Notes under the pieces: generated by a model | Databases searched by the model: none | Told to the model about the DNA's origin: nothing | The model's input: the letters and a program-made list of their open reading frames with translations, nothing else | Part shown: positions 30,705-42,606 of the stretch, piece by piece | Numbering within the stretch: the stretch's first letter is position 1 | How the letters are laid out: every line of letters starts with the position of its first letter | Translations under genes and position numbers: made by a program | Assembly (NCBI GenBank): GCA_000349905.1 | Contig: KB722736.1 | Coordinates: 1,052,536 to 1,116,535 of the forward strand | DNA from: Volvariella volvacea V23 | Lineage: Eukaryota > Basidiomycota > Agaricomycetes > Agaricales > Pluteaceae | Length of the DNA: 64,000 bases | Direction of reading: 5' to 3'

Positions 30705-33328
30705 TTAATTTGCCGTTAATTCTCGATACAGCTCTTCAGGAAGCACGGGTTTGATCGATTCGGCCAGCTGTAGGTGATGTGCATCATTAGACCCAAGGCA
30801 TGGGGCTGGGGTATGAAGCTTACCCTGTGGCTGACTTCTCGACCACCAACGTCCCATCCATCCCTCATGATACGCAAAAGACTCGATTCGGCAGTCAGTA
30901 TACGTACTATCAACGCACCAATTCCATAACGCTCTCCGGTGTATTTCCTCCACCGGTAGAGGTTGTGAATGAGTTTGACACGTCTTGCAATGAACCTTTG
31001 CCGCGCAGGAATCGCTTCGGGATCAAAGGAAAGAACAGCCTGGCCCATTTGGAATGTGCCAACCATTTCTTCTGTCAGTACCACTGCGTTCTGGAATGTT
31101 GTGATAACGGCCTTAAGTAAGTTCTATAATGATGTGAATCAGTCTATGGTGAGGTGGCATCGAACGCGAGCTGACCTGGAATTTTAAGCTATCTGTCTCG
31201 ATGCTCGCTTCTATCTCCTCTGCCAGATCTATCATTCGTCGAATGTGAACACCCGAGTAAACGTCTAGAGCACCTCCTTCAATGAGCTTGCAAATCCTTG
31301 GTATGATCGCAGTAGTGATCATTGAAGCGACCAGATCACCATCTGAACCCAGATCTCTTTCTTCTACCACACCTGAACCAGGTCGTGAATATTCATACAA
31401 CCCTTTGTACCAATGGAAGGCATGCAGACTCCGGGGGTCCTGTGAACGAGGTTCAGGATGGGGCAAGCCATTCGTCACAAGCAATTAGCTTACCTCTATG
31501 CAATTCCAGCCCACAATTTCTAATCGTGCCCAAAATTCCCAAACACTGACAACCCCTAGACCACCCCATGCATTGACGTAGCTATCTGCATACTTCTCGC
31601 GCCATGCGTCCCACCTCCCCTTACGGGGGTCATGGAATTCTTCAGCCCTTACATCAGACAAGACATCAACCGTTCTGGCAGAAAGGGATTTCATAGCATC
31701 CTCATAAGCCACAGCATCATCAGGCAGTAATGACGAATCAGTCGAATAGCCCTCCTCATCCTTTTGGGCAGCACTTTGCTGCCGCTGTTGATGCCTATTA
31801 AGTCGCGCCACTCGCCTTTGAAGTCGAAGTGATGATGACGTGGGTTTAGGGATTTCTCGCCCAAATTCGTCTGTTTTTTCGGTCGCCTCAGACGGTGGCT
31901 TCTCTAGAGCTTCTCCTAAGAATGTGGTGAGATCATCCCTATCGTCCTCCTGCCGCCGTTTGGAGATCATATCAAAGCGTTCACGGACAAGGGACAAGTG
32001 TTCATCTTCAAGTCTTTCTAATAGAGGGTACTGTTGCCTTACGTTGGTCCTTTGATATTTGGAGGAGGCGATCTACATACCTTCTCATCTAAGAAGTTTG
32101 CAACACCCTCTACCCAGTCACTAAAACTCCCAAACCAGGCCCTCTTTTCCTCTGCCTTGCCCACCATTTCGCGCATTTCCTGTTCTTTTGCATCAACTTC
32201 AGCACGTTGCTGTGCCAGTGAATTGAGAGCACTTGTATTAGAGGCGTGGGACGTTGTAAGCTGAGCTAACTGCTGGGTTAAGCGAGAAAGGGCATCGCCA
32301 AGCACTGGCAGAGGCGTTGATGTAGGGACTACTCAGACGGTAAGCAACTACAATTTGAGATAATTTAGGGGGCTTACTGGGCGCAGGTTGGTATGTCAAC
32401 CTCACTGGGGCTACAGCCTCCGGGACTTGATGTCCTCCACGGCGGAGCTGCTCCTGCTCCCATTCCATCGTTTCTTCGTCTTCATCTTCTCTACGGGTTC
32501 GGTCATTGGGCTGACACAGAAAAATGACCAAGGGGGTGCGTACACATCAGCAATTAATTCCTTCATTTCATCCCGTCGTCTGGCAGCTTCAGCTTTGCGA
32601 GATTTCTTTCCCAGCGCAATGCGCTCTTGCGCACTCGTGTATTCCGCGTATTCTATACCTTTATTAGCGCGTTCATTGAAATGACGCATGAACGAACCAT
32701 CATCTCCTTCCCCAAGCTCGTCCTCCTCTCTCATAAGACGACTTTCTGGATGAGGACCATCATTAAAGTCACCACGTCGTGTTACGGACAGGGAAATGAA
32801 ATCCTCATTGGTAGAAATTCCTGATTTCCTCAGTCGTTCCCTTCTCTCTTTTGCAGTCTTTATCGAAGTCTCTGTAGGAATTAAGGACTCTTTGACACCC
32901 TCTACCACACAATTAGCAAGTTATACAGAATGAGTATGACGACCTACCTTGTGACGCGTCCTCTACAACTTGAACGGGGTCTTGCTTCATAGCTTCTGGT
33001 TCCCTAGGCCGTAGTGTGAGCTTTTGGCTCAACTTCGACTTCTTAATTCGAAATACTTCCTCCGCGCCTTCCTGATCATTGAGATATGTTGGAAATTTCA
33101 TAACACAGAGATGAAGGGACCCACTTCATCCGGTCCACCAAAGCTCAGCTGGGGATTCTGCTTCGATTTCTTGACCTTGCTTTTCAACTTTGAAGCAAGT
33201 TCAAACGCAGATTCCTCGGTCGCATCAGTGCTCTTGTTCCCTGATTCGGGCTCTGGCGATGTGGGCCTTGTCCTTTGAGTGGGTTTGGGCTTGGTACGCT
33301 TGAAGATGACTGGCGGAGTCGAGGACAT
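30705..33328 (-). CDS. GCFC/PAXBP1-like splicing factor
   Basis: Homologue of GC-rich-sequence DNA-binding-factor-like proteins (GCFC2/PAXBP1, related to yeast Ntr2), which act in spliceosome disassembly. The start is MSSTPPVIFKRTKPKPTQRT. DE is spliced to EGAEEVFRIKKSKLSQKLTL, the 'FRIKKS' mark of the family. Next come coiled-coil exons (ERRERLRKSGISTNEDFISL, ALNSLAQQRAEVDAKEQEMR), then the core: VDVLSDVRAEEFHDPRKGRW, DAWREKYADSYVNAWGGLG and WARLEIVGWNCIE. The last exon is LAESIKPVLPEELYRELTAN, joined in frame after VGGREVSHR. About eight introns. An alternative start (MSCPCLE) lies seven codons upstream at 33349. Its start is 96 bp from that of the divergent Rad60-like gene. Confidence 0.82.
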
Positions 33329-33424
33329 TTCCAAGCAGGGGCACGACACGTGACCTTGTAATGACTTTCCCGATTTTGCCTATTTTCCCACGCTCAAACC
33401 CCTCTTTGGGACGCTAACCGTAGG
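33329..33424. promoter_or_regulatory. 96-bp bidirectional promoter
   Basis: Only 96 bp separate the ATG codons of the GCFC-like gene (-) and the Rad60-like gene (+). The two transcripts must share a core promoter or overlap at their 5' ends. If the upstream Met of the GCFC gene is used, the spacer shrinks to 75 bp. Confidence 0.6.
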
Positions 33425-35095
33425 ATGTCAGAAGCAGCGCGTCCAAGGCCAAGGCCACGCCCTCGCCCCAAAGCGAAAGCACCAGAATCGGCGCCGAAAA
33501 GCCCAACGCCAGCCCCAGCCAGTGCATCATCAACATGTCAGACTACACAGGCGACGTCATCGACGGTCTTGAATGTTGTTGATAGTGATGAGATGTTCAT
33601 GAAGAATCGCTCGAGGTCATTGAATACATGGAGGAAATGGGACAAGTTAGATCGGGGTGAGTTGAGGGCTTGGCGGCCTATGCTCAAAGTGTTTAAATCT
33701 ATCCAAGAGAATGCTACACCTCAGCCTTCTGCAGAGGCAGGCAGCGACGACGATTCGTCTCCTAAATCTCAAAAGCACAAAAAGAAAAAGGTTGACTACA
33801 CGGATGGCCGTAAATGGCAGCCAGAGGAGAAACTACGGCGGTGAGTGATGGAGATCATGCACCCAGCGCGCTGTGACTCGTCACGCTAATTTGGTCTTCT
33901 GTCGTACCTAGGTTGCTTTCTGAAGAGCCATCGGATGATTTGGGTGACAGCGATGATGAGATTCAAATTCTTAGCGTTAAATCCAGCTCTACCGCCCATG
34001 GGCAGCGAAAACGAAAGCGAAGTCGATCAAGATCCATAACACCCCCTCCTGCTCCAGAGCAGACGCAGGTACTGCTGGCGCGAAGTGCGGTGGAGTGAGT
34101 AAGATCACTACGCCTTCTAACAATCTTATCTGATTAATACAGCCGCGCTCTTCGGGCGAACGGGCGAGCCCAATCGCCCATAGAATTAAGTGACGATGAC
34201 GACGACAATACTGAAATTACCTTGGACCCAGAGCTTGCAAAGATAGCGCAGTCAGTGAAAAAGTCCCAACAATCCCACCAGCCATTGCCTACTGCAACTT
34301 CAGAAACCATCAATATTTCTGTAACATGGCTGCCCCATCCTCTGGACCCCAGCAAAAAGTCAGAGAATTGGGTGTATAAACTTTATAGAGTAAGTTGCTT
34401 ACGACGCCCATATACTTTTATTTAATGGCGAGGAGGACGACAATTTCTCTGATTTGTTTGAAGCGATTGCGGATGATGCGCATATTTCCGTTCAAAATCT
34501 CATTGTTCAGTATAACGGAAAGCGATTATTTTCTTCTGTTACCCCTGCAGCTTTGAGGATCTGGGTTGAAGCAGAATTCAGTGCGTGTAATCAGACACCT
34601 GAGCCCTTTGTCTGCTCAACTTATTCGACAGCCGCTTGTGACAAGATTACAATGGAATACCTACGGGTTAACCCGTTAGAATCTCCTCCACCAGCACAGG
34701 AGGCTGATCCAATACCCGGCCCTTCTGGCTACACTGCTATCGATACCCCACCAACATCACAACCAGACCCACCTTCCGAGGCAGAGTCCGAGGACGGGGA
34801 TAAATTCAGACTTACACTACGTTCCCAGATAGTGCAGAAAGATATTCACCTGACCGTACGGCCTACCACGAAGTGCGGGGCAATAGTGAAGGCATATCTA
34901 AAAAAGGCTGGATTAGCAGATCAATACTCTGATTTCGTTGCTAGTGCAACTTCGACTGCATCAAAGGGCAAGAAAAAGGGTGCACCACAGAAGAACCCGC
35001 AGCTGAGCCTTGACGGCGATAGATTATCGAATGATGCTGAAATCGGAGAGGCAGATCTCGAAGATGGCGACCTCGTCGAGGTAGTTGGCTTGTAA
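33425..35095 (+). CDS. Rad60/Esc2/NIP45-like SUMO-like-domain protein
   Basis: RENi-family genome stability protein. Exons 33425-33840, 33912-34094, 34143-34389 and about 34433-35095 give about 502 residues. The head is basic and disordered (RPRPRPRPRPKAKAPE). Candidate SUMO-interacting motifs follow: QILSVKS after an acid run, and SPIELSDDDDDN. The middle ISVTWLPHPLDPSKKSENWV begins the first SUMO-like domain, and the C-terminus holds the second: KFRLTLRSQIVQKDIHLTVR, AIVKAYLKKAGL, LSLDGDRLSNDAEIG, EADLEDGDLVEVVGL. The last ends without a diGly, as expected for a SUMO mimic that is not conjugated. It acts with Ubc9/SUMO in replication-fork repair in other fungi. A Ulp2-type protease lies 26 kb away, probably by chance. 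Confidence 0.85.
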
Positions 35096-35326
35096 TGGCG
35101 ATCTGTTCGACCTCTCCTGAGCTACGGTCTCTTGGAATTGCGCTTGAGATACTCTGTTTCTACTAACGTTGTTCGGGTAATGGTGTAATATTTGTATAAA
35201 TACCGCTGAATGTCTGCAAAATGCTAGTTGTACCAATTGTACATATGTGACACGAGATGTTCACGTCGTGACAACACCACAGCAACGCTTGTATTACAAC
35301 CCCCACTACCTATTGCACACTAAATC

Positions 35327-36482
35327 ATGGCCGACGACCAGACTATGGACGAAAGCAATCTACCGCCTCTATCCCCGTCAATCCTCGGCATCGAGCCTTT
35401 TGACGAGTTCATCAAGGAAATAGCAGACTTCGTAGCACACAAGATCAACAACCGCCCAGATGTGCAGGCTAAGGTAGAGGTAGAGGCCAAACTGGGTGTC
35501 ATCCGTGACCGGAGTGGACAGCGGATAAAACTCCCAATCCTAGTCGAGACTAGTCAGTTCGTCGTGGTTCAGTCTCTGCCTAACAATAATCCTGATTCGC
35601 GTAATCCTACACGAAAATACACGTCTCTTTTATAGTTCTCGTGCCTGATGCTTTGGAGATCAGATTTGAGCCCAACATGTCGGTTGTGAGTCTTTTCACT
35701 TTTCGGTCATCCAGTGGGGGTAGTATTATAAACCGACAAAGTCTATGCTTTTTGCTTTTTATCCTATATTTTGGCTGTACGGGTGCATGCTAGAGTCAAC
35801 ACCGACACTTCAACAACCTCCTAAATGGCCTCAAGACTTGTCCCCCAATGGTTGATTCCGCGATAGAATACAGCCACAACTTTCTAGTCGACAGCTTCTA
35901 TGAAAGCCCTCATGACAGGGAAAGAATTCGCGTGACACGAGACGAGAAAACTGGGGCTGTAAAGGAGTGCATGAAGAAGATTAGATTGGGTGATCTAAAC
36001 ATATACTGTCCCAAGAGAGCTGCCGATTTGAGGATTAGTGTCAACTGTGAGATTCCAGGTTGGTCCAGCCCACATTTCCTTGATGCTGCCCTGTGTTCTG
36101 AAACGTTCGACGTGGAAAGTACCACATCCCGTAGGCACGACGACCATGACGCGAAGAAAGGATAGATTAAGTTATCAACACGAAGAGTTCATCATTGACC
36201 TTACACAGGTTACCACAACAAGTGGGCCAGGTGCAGCTGTACGCACGTTCATTTGGGTGCCACTGTACCTGTCCACTCATGCCCGACAAATAGCAGCAGA
36301 TTTCGCACGAACTAGAAATCGAAATCGCACGGTCTGATTTCTTGATTGCAGTTGCAGCAAGACGAAATGATCCTCAAGCAGCTGATCACGAACGTGGAGC
36401 ATTCGATGAATTGATCCGTGCATTTGTCAACAATGCTCGTATTTTGGTCCGAAATTCTGGTGAACCGCAACCCCAGTCCTGA
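35327..36482 (+). CDS. CET1: mRNA 5'-triphosphatase, capping enzyme beta subunit (Cet1 family)
   Basis: Removes the gamma-phosphate of nascent mRNA before capping, in the nucleus with the guanylyltransferase. Exons 35327-35552, 35636-35685, 35794-36058, 36120-36238 and 36300-36482 give 280 residues. The tunnel-fold motifs are all visible: KVEVEAKLGVIRD (metal-binding Glu pair), HRHFNNLLN, ERIRVTRDEKTG, RAADLRISVNCE, HEEFIIDLTQVT, and HELEIEIARSDF (second metal-binding Glu set). There is no long N-terminal arm, so it is shorter than yeast Cet1 and close to the S. pombe Pct1 type. The ORF 35327-35638 ends early only because the first intron is unspliced. The fold is fungal/protist and absent from animals. 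Confidence 0.93.
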
Positions 36483-36628
36483 TGGGCTGCTACCCTCCTA
36501 TCTCGGTTTGCAGATGAGAGAATGAGGTCATTAAAAGGGGTGATTTACAGTTGACGCGAGAGTGAGGTAATCAAACAAAGAGCGATGTACTAGCGTAGTA
36601 CTACTTTCACTCTCCAACACCAGCCCAT

Positions 36629-37727
36629 TCATGAGTCGAAGACCAGTTGGACACCAACCTGAGTGAGTATTCAAAATTAGAACGACCGCTTTCAAGAATA
36701 TCAATGACTGCGCACCTTGTGAGAGGGGCCAACAGGAGAAGGGTCGTTGAGTTTTTGAGTGTCCAGGGCAAGACCGAAGGAAGCCTTGACACCAGGACGA
36801 AGAGCCTGAGTATAGCCAAGAACCAAGACACCAGCGTTGTTAATCTTAGCCTTGATGCTGGCAGAGGCATCGAGTTGACTAAGAAAAAGTCAGCACAGTC
36901 GACAACAATATTATAAAATGGAGCACATACGTCTTGGCACCAACTTCGATGCCAACACCACCTTGAGTGGACTTGGTATCATAGGTAGCTTGTGCACCTG
37001 CCTCAACGCTGGAGCTGACGCGGTGGTAGTAGCTAGCAGAGAACTTGTTGAGGCTGTTGAGAGCTTGGAGAGTCACTGCGTATTCAGGTGCGTGATAGCC
37101 AAGGGCAGCAGCATAGCGGGTAATGGAGGCCTGGCTAACGTTGTAGGCAGCTTCGGCACCGAGGAGGAATCCATCACGACCAAAAACCGTGTCGGCAGTG
37201 AAGGTAGTACCCTAATCAACATTTAGCCCGGTGTATGGCCCACCGCCGCGAAAGGTACTAACCTTGACATCAAGAGCAGCTCGGGTGTGAACACCAGATT
37301 GCTTGTAGGCTGCGTTAACAAAGGCGGTTTGCTCGCGCTTGACAGGGTGAAGAGAAGCAGTCAAGTCGATCTTGAGACCCTTGGCGATGTAGTTCTCGAG
37401 CTCGACCTGGCTGCGAAGGATGTTGGAAGTAGTCCATGTTTGGGTGAAGGTAAGACCGTGTTTGCGGTCGTTGTATTTGGTCTCGATGTCACCGTTGATG
37501 ACGTTGCTCTTTTGGTCGCGGAAACCGGCAACCTTGAAGCTCACGTCGGAGGGAGTCTTTGTCTTAACCTCGAGTGTAGTTCCGTGAATGTGGAAGTCCT
37601 TGTTGAGCAAGTCATTGGCAGACTTGCCGAGATCCTAAAAGGAGATGTGGGTGAGTGAAGGCGAGAAAGGCCACCTAAAAACGACGCGCACCTTCCAGGA
37701 GGGGGGAACTGGTTGAGGAAGAGACAT
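36629..37727 (-). CDS. POR1: mitochondrial outer-membrane porin (VDAC)
   Basis: Voltage-dependent anion channel. Exons 37692-37727, 37263-37634, 36931-37211, 36716-36878 and 36629-36658 give 293 residues, the usual fungal length. The start MSLPQPVPPSWK is followed by DLGKSANDLLNKDFHIHGTT, the N-terminal helix and first strand. Amphipathic beta strands run through the rest: GLTFTQTWTTSNILRSQVEL, FGRDGFLLGAEAAYNVSQ, and near the end GYTQALRPGVKASFGLALDT. The last exon has only nine sense codons (VGVQLVFDS). It is convergent with the capping gene (146 bp between stops) and divergent from the kinase gene. Confidence 0.95.
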
Positions 37728-38085
37728 GGTTGGCGTTGGAGGGTTGGAGAAGTGACTATGGGGAGAAAGAAATCTAGAGAACAAAGTTGATGCTCTGGCA
37801 ACTTTTTACCCCAACGCCCATCCCGTGGGAACTTATCGCGCACTCAGATCCGTAGTCCTCCGCTTCCTGGGGGACCACGGGACCCGCGGAGACGGAGTAT
37901 CGTGGACATGATGGACCGGTGTGGAGATTTGATGGACCCGCGTGGCAGGATCAGGGAACGCGTTATTTTGACATATTTGACTCGTGTTCAATTTCAGAGC
38001 TGATGTTGGGAAGTTGGAGTTTGGCTTCCCTTGTTCTGTTCGTTCTCCCGTTCTGTATAACTAGCCCCCCTCTCTTGCTGGGAAT
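37728..38085. promoter_or_regulatory. divergent promoter, porin and kinase
   Basis: 358 bp between starts. A plus-strand frame from 37919 runs through into the kinase exon in another frame and is not supported as coding. Confidence 0.4.
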
Positions 38086-41000
38086 ATGGAGTCGTCGCAC
38101 CCACCGACCCCGACTAATGAACCTTCGGACATCTTTTCTCTTTCGGATCAGGTTCTTGCCGATAAATTGGAATTTGTTGAAGAGGTACAAAACAATTTGC
38201 GACACTGTTCGTTCCATTAACCCTGTGCCTCAGATTGGTTTTGGAAACTGGGGCAGCGTCTGGTTATGCCGTCCCAAGGCTTCGGCAAAGTCAGAAACCT
38301 CACGAGTAACCGTGTGCGCTCAGAAAATCGCTGTTAAGCTTGTGCACAGGTCGAAAACCTCGACAACTGCTGCTCGTGTCAGATCGTTGTTAGTGGTCAT
38401 GATACTACTTGAATGATGCCGCGCTGATTCGTGTGGCTGAGCACAGATGGAATGAGATGAAAATTGTCAGAACATTCAGAAATGATCCCCACCCCTCCAT
38501 AATACCATTCCACTCCTTCATTATTACGCCTTCCTACGCCTTAATAACCATGTGAGTACCCGAGGGGTGCCAGTTAACCATACTACTCACCCAAAGACAG
38601 GGATTACCTTCCGACGCTGGTGCCCGTGGAAGTCGCGGAGTCCAAGGCACGGGAATGGTTCCGTTCCTTACTCTCTGGCGTAGAGTTCCTACACAAACGG
38701 GGTGTGGTGCATAACGACATTAAGTATTGCACTTCCTATAGTTCCAAAGCTCAGTGCATCTGATCGTGGTCTTACAGGCCCGCGAATATTCTCCTTTCCC
38801 AGCAGGGTGTTCCTGTCCTTGTAGATTTTGGTTTTTGCAGAGAAGTACGACCTCGACTCTTCTACTGCTTTTCATAGCAACCTTTCTTACGGGACTCCAG
38901 AGGTACGATTCAAGTTCATTGGATAGGATTACATTTCTCACTCTAGGTCCAGTATCTCTCACCAGAAAGAGCACGGGGCCTTCCTCATGACACTCGCAAG
39001 TCCGACGTCTGGTCGCTTGGTGTCACCTTTTTTGAAATTCTGATGGGCCGTACTCCGTTTGAGCACTCTGATGGAGAACAATTCACGACCAAGGACGATC
39101 TGGAGCGTTATTGGTCACGGACGGTTCGCACCTTAATTCTATCAAAATTTCTCAACACTTATGTGGATACCACTTTTGCAGCTAAAAGGAGAGTGGGTAG
39201 GCAGCTGGTCTATGTCGCCAGGAATTGAGAGGTTGTTGCAGCGAATGATTGTGCCCAATGCAGATCTTCGCTGTACAGCCAGTCAAGCTATGGAAGATCC
39301 ATACTGGGAGCCCACCGAGGGTCTACCAGGTACTCATCGTAAGGCCTAGAATGGATCCCAAAATTTGTACTTATTTTATTGTATTTCTTCAGATCGATCT
39401 GCCAGTCGCAGTTCAGCGGTGGATATGGCCAGTGTTTTGCCAAAGACCAGGCAGAATAAGCCAGCTAGTCGAAGCCCAAGCCCTCCTGGTCTCTTAATTA
39501 AAATACCTTCTAAACCTACCCCAGTAACTGCCCGCAGTACCCCGAGAGTCAAGACACAACCGAAGGCGGTTGTAGGGGCCAAAGGTAGCACTCCTCAATG
39601 CAGTTAAGTTGATTTAGCTGATCAACCTCTAGTGCCAGTCAAGAAGCGGGTACCCCCTGCACTTGATTTATCACCCATCCCAGCCTCCCCTCCCGCCACG
39701 CCTCACGCCATCTCAGGAAAGGAAAACGCGTCTGCACGGTTGATCGCTAAACCCCCCTCGGTGGCCACGCCTGTTCGTCATCCACTGGCCGTTGTGACTC
39801 CCCGTCGCAAGGAGAACATCTCTCGTTCTCGACTTGAATCTGAATCCAAGTCATCTGTGGACAGTATCAAAGATAAGCGTAAGACGCATGCCCTGGGTGA
39901 CTTGAGTAACCGAACTATTGGGGCTGGGAAGACGGTGACAAAGAACAATAAGCGCCACGGTAGCCAAGAGAAGGATAAAGGGAAGGACAGTGTACGAGAG
40001 CGCGTCAGAGAGTGGGAGAGGGAAAAGGAGCGGCTCCGTGAAATTGAGAGGTTGGAGGCATTAGAGCGGGAGAGGGATGAACAAATTGCAGAGGAGAACG
40101 AACGACAAGAACGAATGGAGAGGGTGTTGGCAGAAAGAGAGAGAGAACAGAGGGAGCGAGCAGAAGTGATACCCGATTCAAGTGTCAATGATGTGTATAT
40201 GGACCCAGTTCCAATTGTCCCGGCCCCACCGCCCATGTTGCCGGTGCCTGTATTGGTGGCGCCTCTATCACCTGGTAGGAAATGTCTCTACTCCATAGCA
40301 AATCATTGGCTTACATCACTACCAGAACCTCGCGCTACTCCCCGTACCCCCGCGCGCTCCAGTGGATCTGGTTTAAGTGCCCTTCGACATAGCATTAAGA
40401 AGTCAATTGGTGCGTACGGAAGCCACCTGTTTTATGGTGGGAACTCAGCCTCTTGTAGATAAGACTGTTCAATTCTGCAAACAATCCTCCACCTTGGTAG
40501 GATCTCGGCTTGCAACTAGCCGCGGTCCCTCGATCTGTATGGATGAACAGCAACGAGAATCTTGGGAAGCAGAAGTCATGAAACACGCTGGTAGGTTTTA
40601 CGCGTTCCGGCCCGTTGACTAGGTATAACTATGGGATAGGTACAGTTGAACCCACTACCCCAGCACGCGAGGACACGACCCCAGACACGAATGATGATCA
40701 AGCTCAATTGGATAGGTTGACTATGTGGATGAGGGATGTGGAAAGTGTGTATTTCCCTTTATACCATCCGACTGATTATTAATGTTGTTCTTCAGAGGTG
40801 GTGGAGGATACACGACAAAGTTTTACTTCCTCAGCAAATCTTCCTGTCCCTCCGCCTGCCTTACCTATTGCTCCGTCTCGTTCTGCCTCCCAGAATCGCA
40901 ACAAGCTTTCATCTCGTATGCCACGCAAGATCCTCCCAGCTAATCAGATATTTGCCGATGAGATGGGGGTGATTTTGCCAAACCCGGCATTGACTTCTTC

Positions 41001-41886
41001 CTCGACATCTACTCATAGGTCCCCATCTACTTCAACCTTCGCGACCTTCAGCAACAACACAACCACTGTGACATCACCAAATATGAGCATACCCTCCATC
41101 CCAGAGATTCGTACACCTTCAAGGCAACGAAGGGCTACTTTGGCAATTCATTCACCTGGAAAATCTCGAAACTTGGAAACTTGTGACTTTGATCTTGACA
41201 CGGGATCTCCATCGAAACGCAAGGAAAAGAGCAAGTCCTACGGAAATTTACTTCAACGACACATCGCGCCCATCTCCGTGTTGGAAGCGGAGTTGGCTAA
41301 ACGTATGCTTCCTTAGACAACTGTTGGATTGCTACTTATTTTCTGTTGATTAGCACCACCACCACCTCAGCCCTCACCCAGGCTGGCTACTATGATGGAT
41401 CGAAATTTATTCCTAGCCCGACCACTTTCACCTTCAATTTATTCTGAACAACCTCAACCTTCTATAAGAGAAAAGTCCTTCGACGAACTAACGTCTTCTC
41501 CTCTCCAAGTTGAACCATATCCTATGCGAAAGCCCAGTTCACTGGACCCGGTTGATTCACCCACTCAGCGAAGATTGGAAGGTGTCTACGATCGATTCCT
41601 TATGGCTACCTCTGGTGTCAAGCGAGTTGGGAAAGGTTATCAATCGGACAATATGAACCCTACTACCAAGAAACGCTCAAAGATAGCGGCATCAATCTAT
41701 CAAAATCACAAGGCCACTCCTACCCCAACTTCCAGCAACTATCACATTCGGGCCTCTTCCGCTCTTGATTTGTCGACCAAGCCCACTAAAGAAGAAAACA
41801 ATACTATAACACTCGTACGCAGGGCTTTCAAAGCCTTTGTTCCTTCAAAGACTGCTTCACGGAGACTTTCACGCATCCCGGCGTGA
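38086..41886 (+). CDS. serine/threonine protein kinase with long disordered and coiled-coil tail
   Basis: Starts MESSHPPTPTNEPSDIF and splices (38184) to IGFGNWGSVWLCRPK, the glycine loop. KIAVKLVHRS holds the ATP-binding Lys. GVVHNDIKPANILL is the catalytic loop with HND in place of HRD. VDFGFAEKYD is the magnesium loop, LSYGTPEYLSPE the activation-segment end, and SDVWSLGVTFFEILMGRTPF helix F. The kinase domain ends near 39330. About 600 further residues are low-complexity Ser/Pro with one strongly charged Arg/Glu helix (REWEREKERLREIERLEALE and onward, about 40000-40170), likely a coiled coil. The last exon ends TASRRLSRIPA. Many short introns interrupt it, so exact residues are uncertain. 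The kinase subfamily is not clear to me; an Arg-to-Asn change in HRD is common in some fungal CAMK-like kinases. Confidence 0.8.
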
Positions 41887-42606
41887 CGGTCGCTATAACA
41901 AAAACCATTGACTACTGCTTTGACCATTAGCTGCTAACCTTGCTTCCACTTGATTCGGCTTTCTCCTCGCATTCACTAACAACTCGCATATCTCATCGCA
42001 TTGCATCTTTCTCGCTTGTCCATACTCCTCCAATCCCCACGCTCATTATCCCATGACATTCAGTTGTTCATACTTGCTTTGTTAATACCCTTTTCTCGCC
42101 TGCTCCTGTGACTGCACCTGCTATCATCCTCTCAAATTGCTCTATCACGACCCCATCCTAACGCCAATACTTGTCACGACTTTCTCCTCGATGTTTTTTT
42201 ACGGAATTCTTTTCTAGCATTTTTTTCTTGATCCATGACCATAACTTAACGTTTTGATGCTTCTGATGCCTCTTTCACGTTGATGACTGATGTTCGTTCT
42301 TATATGTCCTCAATGATCATGCATTCATGACTGTTATTTAATATATGTGTTCTTCCTACAATTGTTCACTCCGCCAGTGATTCGCCCAGCTGTGCCGAGC
42401 GGTCTTAGTGGCACCTGCGTGATCGAATAACGATTTCAAGGGACTAAACCCATGGGATACAATGTTATTGGCATAAACTTGTTTATACCAAATTAGTGCT
42501 TAAGCTTGTAGCGTGCGCTCCTGACGCCCACAAAGGGCACCTCGGTCGATTACTGAGTCGCAATACTGGGGCGTAGAACCAGCGCTATCCAACAAAGCAC
42601 TGTCAA
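41887..42606. other. intergenic region, 720 bp
   Basis: AT- and pyrimidine-rich sequence between the kinase stop and the TPR-CHAT relic. The first part should be the kinase 3' untranslated region. A segment near 42395 (gccgagcggtctta) looks like a tRNA D-arm, but no T-arm or acceptor stem follows, so it is not called. Confidence 0.45.

Noticed and set aside
39778..40236. Minus-strand Ser-rich frame of 152 codons
   Set aside because: Antisense to the Arg/Glu helix of the kinase tail; composition follows from the opposite strand.
42385..42470. tRNA-like segment with a D-arm-like gccgagcggtctta
   Set aside because: No matching T-arm (GTTCRA) and no acceptor stem could be paired around it.
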